This document shows, in pieces, positions 30,056-37,756 of a stretch of 37,756 bases of DNA. The stretch is from contig CAXKVV010001645.1 of assembly GCA_964058805.1 (NCBI GenBank), positions 1-37,756 on the forward strand, given 5' to 3'. The stretch comes from Schoenoplectus triqueter. Taxonomy: Eukaryota > Streptophyta > Magnoliopsida > Poales > Cyperaceae. A program made the translations under genes and the position numbers. Below the pieces are notes generated by a model, which made no database searches, was not told the DNA's origin, and saw only the letters and a list, made by a program, of their open reading frames with translations. Numbering within the stretch: the stretch's first letter is position 1; each line of letters begins with the position of its first letter.

Positions 30056-30058
<3 letters not shown>
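29680..30058. mobile_element. TA-flanked foldback MITE, family 'GATACCGTGAG', complete copy
   Basis: Left end GTACAGATACCGTGAG; right end read inward GTAAAGATACCATGAG. Arms of about 150 bp are inverted copies (AAAATCTTATGGGATGCAAA against TTTGCATTCCACAAGATTTT; GTGTTTTGAG against CTCAAAACAC). Near the left end CTCACGGAGACATTCTGTGAG forms a hairpin that also exists in the copy at 20310. Flanks are (TA)n/(GA)n left and (TA)n(TG)n right, recalling microsatellite-targeting MITEs such as rice Micron; that assignment is inference. Confidence 0.7.
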
Positions 30059-30100
<42 letters not shown>

Positions 30101-30117
30101 AGTGTGTGTGTGTGTTT
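30059..30117. repeat. (TA)n (TG)n microsatellite
   Basis: About 17 TA units followed by TGTGTGAGTGTGTGTGTG. Confidence 0.9.
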
Positions 30118-30134
30118 TATTTATATATGCATGT

Positions 30135-30139
30135 GTTAT
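30135..30139. repeat. Target site duplication GTTAT (left, element B)
   Basis: Identical to 37014-37018. Confidence 0.8.
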
Positions 30140-30589
30140 TGTGCGACTTTTTTTTCGCGCGCCTCACTGCTCGGGCGATGGGTTACAGAAGAAGGATCCG
30201 ATGATCCCTCTAAGCATGCATTTAAGGTGCATTATAATTATGGAATGTATATTTAGTGATTTTTAGATATTGTGAGTAATTGTAGATTCCGATGGACGCA
30301 AGCTCCCACCGTTAATTACCCTGGACTATTAACCTCGAGGCACCTCTGGATCACAAAAGGGGAAACAAATACAATATCTAATCAGATATAAGTGGTCAAT
30401 TAATCGTGAAGTATTAGGGTATGGGGTATGGTGTGATGAATGAGATAATGGCTAAGGTTAAGAATTCATGAGTTTGACAGTCCAAAATCTATAGCGTGGG
30501 TCTTTATAGTGTAGTTGACACCCAATCAATTATACAAAATCAGACTAATGGCGCTAGTCGATCTTGAAATTGGTATATCGGTGGATTAT

Positions 30590-31600
30590 AAAACTTAACT
30601 CGCTTGCACATCTCACCGATCTTCTAGATTATGAATACAAAGCATTGAGTCGATTCATAAACCTAGGTATGTCTTTTTGATACAGGGCAACATGACCCAT
30701 CCAATCACATAAAAATAAGTTTGAAGCACTGTGTTAGTTGGTGTTGAGGGTTGGTAACTCAGAAGATTTAGCGAACTTGACTCATATTCATATCTCACTG
30801 ATTTTCTAGATTATGAATCTGAAGCATTGGGTCAATTCATGAACCTAGGTATGTCCTTTTGATACAGGGCGACATGACCCATCCAATCATACAAAACCGA
30901 GCTTAAAGCAATGTGCCAGCTGGTATTGAGATTGATGAATTTGAAGACTAGCGAACTTAACTCGCATGCATGTCTCACTAATATTCTAGATTATGAATCT
31001 GAAACACTGAATCAATTTATGAACCTGAGTGTGTCCTTTTGATACAGAGTGACATTACCCATCCAATCACACAAATCTGAACATGAAGCTCTATACCAGC
31101 TAGCCTTGAGGTTGGTGAATCAAAAGACTAGCGAACTTAACTCGCATGCACGTCTTACTGATCTTCTAGATTATGAATCTGAATCACTAGGTCAATTCAT
31201 AAACCTAAGTATGTCCTTTTGATACAGGATGACATTACTCATCCAATCACATAAAGTTACGCCTGAAGCGATATGCCAACTAACCTTGAGGTTGGTGAAT
31301 TAGAAGACTAACGACCTTAACTCGCATGCACGTCTTACTGATTTTTTAGATTATGAATCTGAAGTACTAGGTCAATTCATAAACCAATATGTGTCCTTTT
31401 GATATAGGCTAACATTACCCATTTAATCACACAAAACCAAACTTAAAGCACTATGCCAGTTGGTGTTGAGGGTTGGTAAATTAGATGATTTAACGAACTT
31501 GATTCGCATTCATATCTCACTGATCTTCTAGATTATAAATATGGAGCACTAGGTCAATTCATGAACCTAGAATTACAACACACACATAGTTAAATTTAAA
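30590..31600 (-). repeat. 180-bp tandem array, about six copies, LTR B
   Basis: Units beginning GCGAACTTAACTCGCATGCA (or near variants) start at about 30590, 30771, 30951, 31131, 31311 and 31493; four successive intervals are 180-182 bp. Each unit carries GATCTTCTAGATTATGAATC, CATAAACCTA.GTATGTCC, TTTTGATACAGG and CATCCAATCACACAAA. LTR A has a single corresponding unit (about 28600-28760), so the array grew in B. Confidence 0.9.
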
Positions 31601-31779
31601 GCACTTAACTAATTTAACATTGAAATAGGTATATTGAAGTATGAGCTCGTAAATTTGGCAAACTTGAGGCCACAGTTACATATTTTATGAGGTGATTGAC
31701 ATCTACATGGTCGTGTGATCATCATTCATGTCATCTTGCTTCTCATTTTTTTATCTTCTTCACATGGTACCCTTCATTG

Positions 31780-32345
31780 TGATGTGATCTTCATCATCAT
31801 CATGATCATCATGTGATCATCATCACCGTATGATCATCATCTCTATATGATCATCATCCCTGTGTGATCATGATTATCATCATGTGATCATCATATCTGA
31901 ATGATCATCATCTCTGTTTGATCATCATCTCTAAATGATCATCATCTCTACATGATCATCATCTCAGGATGATCATGATTATCATCATGTGATCAACATC
32001 TCTACATGATCATCATCTCAGGATTATCATGATTATCATTATGTAATCATCATCTCTGAATGATCATCATCTCTATATGATCATCATCTCAAGATGATCA
32101 TGACTATCATCATGTGATCATCATCTAAATATGATTATGATTATCATCATGTGATCATCATTTCTGAATGATCATCATTTCTATATGATCATCATTTCAG
32201 GATGATCATAATTATGATCATGTAATCATCATCTATGAATGATCATGATTATCATCATGTGATCATCATTCCTCTATACATGATCATCATCTCTCCATGA
32301 TTACCATCTCAACATGATCACCTTTATCACATGATCATCATCGCT
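31780..32345. repeat. TGATCATCATCTCT short tandem array, LTR B
   Basis: More than 30 ATGATCATCATC units with CTCT(GA/AT/AC) spacers, unit about 16 bp, with higher-order blocks marked by GATGATCATGATTATCATCA near 31865, 31970, 32025, 32095 and 32205. TGATCA is palindromic. Absent from LTR A at the matching place. Confidence 0.9.
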
Positions 32346-33690
32346 GTCATATTATTTTAATATATTATTTTCTTTATTATTTTTACATTCTCTCTTATTT
32401 TATTACAACTTTATTTTATTATTTTATTTACTGATTTTTATTTTATTTTTCCTCTTTATTTTATATTATTATTTATTAATGCATTATCACTTTATAAAAG
32501 AGTCTATTATTATGCCCCATTTTTGTACAAGATTTTTCATACTAAAAATCATAAAAAATTCATATATTATTTTTTGTTATTTTATATGAATTTTATAAAT
32601 TTAATTTATATTTAAAACACCAAGTCAAAGTATGGTCAAAATGAAAATCCATATAACTATAATTTTAGTTTTCAATTATTATAATATTATAACCATCATT
32701 AAAATGAAGTATTTTCATCCTAACAAATACAATGAAAAAATAATGAAATTTTAGAAATAAATTTGAGTCAATTTGGAGTTTGTAAACACCTCCAAATGAT
32801 TTATTCATTAATTAAATTTAATTTTCTATTATTAACTTAGTTGAGTTTCAAATGAATTTAGCCAAATTTATTTCTTTTTCTTTTTCTCTTCTCTTTTCTA
32901 CGAATTGGGCCCAACAAAGAAATGGGCTGGCTTCTCATTATTTCCTCTGTTTATTAATTAAGGTCGTTAGATCTGCTCTGAGATTGATTTATCCCGAGAT
33001 AAATGGCTCTGATGCATTCTTCATTTCCCTTTAAGTCGTAATTTATTCTAGGTGTCATATCTCCCTCAAGATTCACTTAAATGCATCAATACTCGTGCTT
33101 GTGCATCAGAAATCATGCACCTATGTTTCCTTGACTCTTCTGTTAACTCCATCACCGAGATTTGTGCTGGTGGCGTCACCGACGGTTGGGACTATGATTT
33201 TTCGATCAGTCAAGTGCTTTAGCATCGCATTTCCATGAGAAAATCCTTTACGATGATGGATCAGGGATCAATGTGGTGGTCCACGCCGTGTGCTAGCGCC
33301 ATTTGAGACGGATTAGTACCGTTTGGCATCGAGAAGCTATACTCATAATTTTGATCAATTGTGATGTTATTTTCGATGATTCAAGTCCCAAAATGCATCG
33401 TCTGTGTATACTTAAGTGAATTACCAAGATGCTAATTGTTTATACTTACTATTTTTTTGTTAATATATAGTACTGATCAATGTCGTGCGATACCGACTGG
33501 TACTAGCCATCAATTCGCCAAAATTCTCACTAATTCATTCGTTCTTAGTGTTATCTCTACTCTCAACAACTCTTACGATAGAAATTCCAACCATAATGCA
33601 TCTAATCCTATATGTATTTCTCTGTCTTTCACTGTATGAATCGAATTCTACTGATAATCTTAGTATAATGAAACTGATATGCGTTTTTTT

Positions 33691-34176
33691 AGTTCTCAAG
33701 TCTCAGCTGAGATCAATCAACTTACACAATCAATTGTTCTAGTGTTTATGCATACATCATCACCTTAAAACACTATGCTTATGTTCCTTTGACCAAAAGT
33801 AAAAGAATCCCAAGCAATATCGAGTTCTCAGGTTTCTAACCGAGATCAATCGATGTGAAAGAAATAAAAAAAAAGGCCAATTGTCGATTTACAAGCAAGA
33901 TACAATCAAGAAATGAAGCAAAAAGCAAAATTCAAATCAAGCGTTCTCAAAAAAATAAGAAAGAAAGGCGAAAAATTGAAAGAATTCGAAAAATTCAATA
34001 ACGATTACACTTTTATTCACAATACTAGTTCCAATTACATACCTCAATTTCAAATTCTCAAGAATCAAGCTTTAAGACTCCTAATTGGCTCTGATTCAAG
34101 CCTGATAGAGCTCTGTTCTTGAAGAATTGAGAGTAGCTAAATCGAGTTCTCAAGTTTATAAACTGAGATCAATTGA
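33691..34176 (-). repeat. Three copies of the GATTGATCTCAG..TTGAGAACTC motif, LTR B
   Basis: On the minus strand: 34141-34176, 33820-33854 and 33691-33720, at about 115, 440 and 570 bp after TATA box 2. LTR A copies lie about 150, 455 and 585 bp after its own box. Confidence 0.8.
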
Positions 34177-34284
34177 TTTTTTCACACCTTTTGCTTATAC
34201 TTTATCTCTCTCTATGATCTTTGTGCTTAATGCTTGTGATTATCTCTCTTCAAATCTTAATGTTGGGATGCTAATTGGGGCCGG

Positions 34285-34292
34285 TTTATAAA
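34285..34292 (-). promoter_or_regulatory. Central TATA box 2, LTR B
   Basis: Minus-strand CAATTGCC TTTATAAA, the counterpart of 24939-24947; leader sequence downstream is rich in GAGAGAGA as in A. Confidence 0.55.
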
Positions 34293-34517
34293 GGCAATTG
34301 AGGGGGTGCACATGAAAACTAGACTATACACCACTTGTACACCATTAGTTAAGCTCCCTTGGCTTATGAACATGGTTCTCCTCTTGTGTTAGCTATTCTG
34401 TTATAGTGTGGACCCCTTTCTGAAATAACCTCCAAGCTTGAACACCTTTTGTTGACTTGCTTTGACTTTCCAATTGCTTCTCATATGTTAGTAGAACCTT
34501 CTAACCCTTCTCACATG

Positions 34518-34527
34518 CTATTTATAG
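34518..34527 (-). promoter_or_regulatory. Central TATA box 1, LTR B
   Basis: Minus-strand CTATAAATAG, an excellent TATA box in the position of 24710-24718; GAAGGTTC follows within 35 bp, as in A. Confidence 0.55.
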
Positions 34528-36806
34528 CCATATCACTGCACCAAAGGCTCTCTTTCTCTCTATAATTGCTTTGGCGTACCTCCTTAGCTTTTATTCATTC
34601 ATCCAAGTTCAACCTTTGATCCAAACCACATCTTCTGCATTCAATTGTCAATCTTGATCACTCTAACAGCATCTTGTAAGTGTGTAGAGGTTATATGCAC
34701 TATCAATTCTGGTTTATAGTATAAGGTCTCGACTTTCCCTCAATTGCCCAATTTCATCATCTTGATTCAATTCCTTATCTCTAGCACATAATTTCCATTT
34801 TTGTTTCATTACCAGCATCGCTGTAGTGAGTAGAGAAGGGCTGCCTTTTCAATTTTAGATTTTGAAGCAAAGGTTAAGATCCCTCATTGATCACTCGAGG
34901 TATTCACTTCCTTGTACAGCCTCATTCACTTGTTACTTCTCAATTTCAATCACTTATACTTCTTCTTCTATGTGTATGCTAGCTCTAGCTAGAAAAATTT
35001 GAAGTTTCAACCTTTGAGGGGCTTAAACACCTTCAGTGGTGCCTTCTACCTCGTCGAGAAGAAGAAGGAAGAGAGGGAGGGGAGAAAGAGAGAGTTCCAC
35101 CTCGGCTGGGTTTGGCACACAAGGTCTACAGAAAGATAGGACCCACTATCATAGACGCAACACACATGAGCCAGGTGCATACTCTCTTTTCACTTCGATT
35201 TAAACATCTGGCTTTAATTGTGCATAGATTTGGTGCATGAATGTATGAACTGTCTGCTTGAATTGCTAACATGTGGCCTCACATGTAAGTTCTCTATGTC
35301 GGGGCTCACAAATTCAATTACTATCTGCTTAGTGCATTGGTTAGAGCTAATTATGCTGAGGTGGCAAGATCTGATAAGGCTATTTACTTAAACAACATCT
35401 TCTTAAGCTAATGTTCTGCTAATGAATGCTGACGTGGCACAAGTGGGACCCACTTGTCAGATGGGGGCTCATATGAATGAGATGGACCAATGATGTGCTA
35501 CCACGTAGCATAACTGTGCAGAGGTGGTCCAATAAAACGCTACCACGTAGCTGTCTTCTCTCTCCCCTCTGATTCTGTATGCACCTGGATCTTAATCAAT
35601 TATCACGTGGATATGCTTTCTATTAAACTCTATCCATACATAGTGTCCAGGGGGCGGAATTCTCAACGGCAGTGGTTCTTACTTACTACTACTTTTTTTT
35701 TCTTTTGAGGGTATTACTTAATACTACTAGCCAAGCTTCAAATCTGAAGAGAGTTTCGGTGGGCTCTTTCATATTGCTTTCCAGAAGAAAAGTCTATTTC
35801 CTCCACCTGCACAAAAAGACAATTGATTGCTGGGCCAGTTAATTTTTTAAGGTGTTGATGTGTGGATATTAGAATTTTCATCTTCTATGCCAATTTACAT
35901 TAAAGAAAATTTATTCAGCAAGGTCAGAATTCATATGTGCCAATTTCCTGATCAGCGGAGTCGGATTATAAATTTATAATTATCTGGCAGGATCTACTGA
36001 ATCCAAATGCTTGATTGTGTTCAATTAATCAATGTCCATCCCATCTCTTAATCAATTATCTGGTAGCATCCAAATGCTTGTGGTCTCCAATTTGTATTCA
36101 GAAGTGTCTTTGCCTCCAAATTGCATCTAAAGAAGTTTCTGATTGAATCTCAGTCATTGATTAATCTATTTTTGTTGTCTAATTTTATTTTAATAGCTCC
36201 ACTTGCCCAAAAATTATACAATTTTCATCAAAAATGTTTAAATTCATAATGATCACTCCTATAATTTTTAATTCATATTTTGCCTTTGTCTTCTTATAAT
36301 AAAAATTCTCTCATTATAAACCCTTTTTTGATCATATAAATTCCAAAATTTGAATGTTAGAGCTTGATTCTTGTGTCAACAATATTATTTTTGTATTTTC
36401 CTTAGTTAAACATCTATTTTTGATTTTTTACCAAGTCCAATTTTATTTGATCAAAGGTTGATCATATGTCAATAATTGAATCAAATATCAGTTCAATCAG
36501 ATGCTGCTTACATGGGCATTTGATGAACTTTGTGAAATTAGCTTTCAGTTTATGTTCATGAAAGCAAATCACACTAAATTTCATTTATCTGGCTGTCTCA
36601 AAATATTAGTTTTGAACACAGTATCTTCCTTGTTACTTTGGAATTATGTTATTCCTGCAATTAGGGTTTATTTTGAGCATTTTCCTTTAACCTCTTTATT
36701 CTTTCTTTGTCTCTGTCACTGGGATGTGGGACCTACTTGTCAGACAAAATAATCACGTGAATGATGTTTCAGAAGTCACCCACTCAAATTAGGGGTGATA
36801 ACAGAA

Positions 36807-36814
36807 TATTTATA
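36807..36814 (-). promoter_or_regulatory. Distal TATA box, LTR B
   Basis: Minus-strand TATAAATA, 199 bp from the LTR start; matches 22289-22296 in A. Confidence 0.45.
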
Positions 36815-37013
36815 CTCTGGAACCCTGGCTTGAATTCTCTTGTGGAATTAATGGATTTGCTCCGGAGCTTGACAACGATCTTTCCTCACTAGTGACCCCT
36901 TTCTTCCTTCTTCTCTGCATGCTTTCTTATTTTTTTATTATTTACTCTTATTTCTTTAATGTTGCATATTTAAATCTGTTTGCTCTACTCTTGAAATATT
37001 TCAAGGGTAAATA

Positions 37014-37018
37014 GTTAT
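37014..37018. repeat. Target site duplication GTTAT (right, element B)
   Basis: Partner of 30135-30139, directly outside the LTR B start. Confidence 0.8.
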
Positions 37019-37144
37019 GCATATATAAATATAATCTGTTATTTAAAATATTATTTATTTTTATTGTATAAATGTGAGATCCTATTATTGCTAGCAACAG
37101 TGGGCTGGCACAGAAAATAAATAATTTACCCAAAAAAATAAAGA

Positions 37145-37490
37145 TTTAACAACAGTTATTTCAATATTCGTAGCAAAAGAGAACAATACAACGGTAATAA
37201 AAGTATTTAACAACAGTTATCAATAAAAAACTATTGTTAAATGAGTATTCAACAATAATTCTTCTGAAAAACCGTTGTTGAAAGATCATCTAACAACGGT
37301 TTTTTAAAAGAATCGTTGTTGAATACCCCTTCAACAACGATTATTTAGTAATAACCGTTATTAAAAGTTACTCCTCTGTTTTCTAAACTAAGGGCTTTAA
37401 CAACAGTTGTTTAATGATCATTCCTAACACCCATTAATAACAGTTGAGAACCGTTGTTAAAACCCGTTGAAAATCGTTATTAAATCCAAA
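37145..37490. repeat. AACAACGGTT/AACCGTTGTT subterminal-type array
   Basis: About a dozen copies of AACAAC(G/A)GTT or its complement within 340 bp, for example TTAACAACAGTTAT (37148, 37208), AAACCGTTGTTGAA (37270), TAACAACGGTTTTTTAAAAG (37291), AATCGTTGTTGAA (37311), CAACAACGATTATT (37333), AACAGTTGAGAACCGTTGTT (37439). Clustered inverted motifs of this sort are typical subterminal repeats of plant CACTA transposons. CTTTTTGTTGATGTA at about 37571 is a weak candidate for the right terminus; a CACTA end is not certain. Confidence 0.5.
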
Positions 37491-37756
37491 ATATGCCCCA
37501 TCTGAGAAAGACCATAATTAAACGCCATTGTCCTTGAAGTGGTAGTATTTTTTTTATTTGTTCTTTTTTCTTTTTGTTGATGTATATATCTTCTTCAAAT
37601 GATACTACAACAATCAGGAAGCAATTAATTTGTAATTACTAAAGGAAAAAGACAACATATAATTAATGCGCAGAGAGAAAATGTAATTAATTATCACGGT
37701 AATGGTGTTCAATATTCACCATTCAATTTAGTTGGTCAGAAGCACCTGTAAGATTA
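37491..37756. other. AT-rich end of window, no gene seen
   Basis: Contains ATACTACAACAATCAG at about 37603, only a partial match to a CACTACAACAA terminus, and a small hairpin GGTG TTCAATATT CACC near 37707. Nothing else supported. Confidence 0.4.

Larger units (their letters stand above)
29476..30134. other. Original locus DNA between elements A and B
   Basis: 659 bp that predates both insertions and contains the MITE at 29680-30058 with its TA/GA microsatellite flanks. No gene. Confidence 0.6.
30140..37013 (-). mobile_element. Giant solo LTR, element B, 6,874 bp
   Basis: On the minus strand it begins TATTTACCC at 37013 (TG changed to TA) and ends AGTCGCACA at 30140. Perfect 5-bp repeats GTTAT lie at 30135-30139 and 37014-37018. 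It aligns throughout with LTR A in inverse orientation but has no primer-binding site or internal region next to it, so it is a solo LTR. Its duplication differs from that of A (GTTAC), proving a separate insertion. TATA boxes, stem-loop motifs and the GC-rich 3' end (GCGCGCGAAAAAAAAGTCGC) match A. Private features are the 180-bp and TGATCATCATC arrays. Confidence 0.85.

Noticed and set aside
22103..37013. Assembly artefact (false inverted duplication)
   Set aside because: The arms differ by roughly 20-25% in matched blocks and carry different tandem arrays; an assembly inversion would be nearly identical.
22098..37018. A single giant foldback (long terminal inverted repeat) DNA transposon
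   Set aside because: The arms first look like 7-kb terminal inverted repeats, but each arm has its own TG..CA-type ends and its own perfect 5-bp duplication (GTTAC, GTTAT), and arm A is followed by a primer-binding-site-like sequence. Two LTR insertions explain everything.

Overview
This is an intergenic plant nuclear window. It is very AT-rich, with long ATT arrays, hAT and Harbinger-like short elements, a decayed plant RTE-type LINE, copia-type solo LTRs and many GTGGGNCCCAC/GCCACGTGGC palindromes of the kind common in monocot intergenic DNA. I read it as an angiosperm, probably a monocot; the species is not identifiable by eye. I find no intact protein-coding gene. Nearly all long open frames come from simple repeats or tandem arrays. 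The real coding remnants are all transposon-derived or unidentified.

Layout. 1-660: ATT/TAA simple sequence. 680-4140: minus-strand LINE reverse-transcriptase pseudogene, split by a 1,680-bp solo LTR (2000-3679, direct repeats ATATC). 4560-5114: non-autonomous hAT (direct repeats TGTGGAAG). 5169-6554: Harbinger-like ends enclosing 1.1 kb of ATT repeat; a second copy lies at 18749-19733. 6648-6703: a poly-A-only retroposition scar. 6.7-13 kb: AT-rich DNA with a diverged 441-bp tandem duplication, a hAT-like element (11819-12278) and a foldback element (12575-12991). 13603-14853: copia-like solo LTR with palindrome-rich U3. 14871-18740: gene-like non-coding DNA (exon/intron-looking pieces) containing another hAT element. 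19.7-20.6 kb: a patchwork of MITE pieces, including a 292-bp segment copied from 12.0 kb. 20.9-22.1 kb: decayed transposon genes (a two-exon pseudogene and a Ulp1-like protease exon).

The main discovery is at 22098-37018. Two copies of one long-terminal-repeat family lie in opposite orientation, each with its own perfect 5-bp target duplication. Element A (plus strand, 22103-29470, GTTAC) has a 7,221-bp LTR, then a primer-binding-site-like sequence, then only the last 91 bp of the 3' LTR. Element B (minus strand, 30140-37013, GTTAT) is a 6,874-bp solo LTR. LTRs near 7 kb are exceptionally long. They contain paired TATA boxes at matching positions, a stem-loop motif present three times in each copy, and arrays of tandem repeats private to each copy, including a 180-bp x 6 satellite-like array. 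Together they form a 15-kb imperfect palindrome that looks like a giant foldback transposon until the target duplications are read.

Nothing here works as an operon or pathway. The history is one of nested insertions: LINE, then LTR inside it; a transposon gene, then giant LTR beside it; hAT elements inside larger elements.
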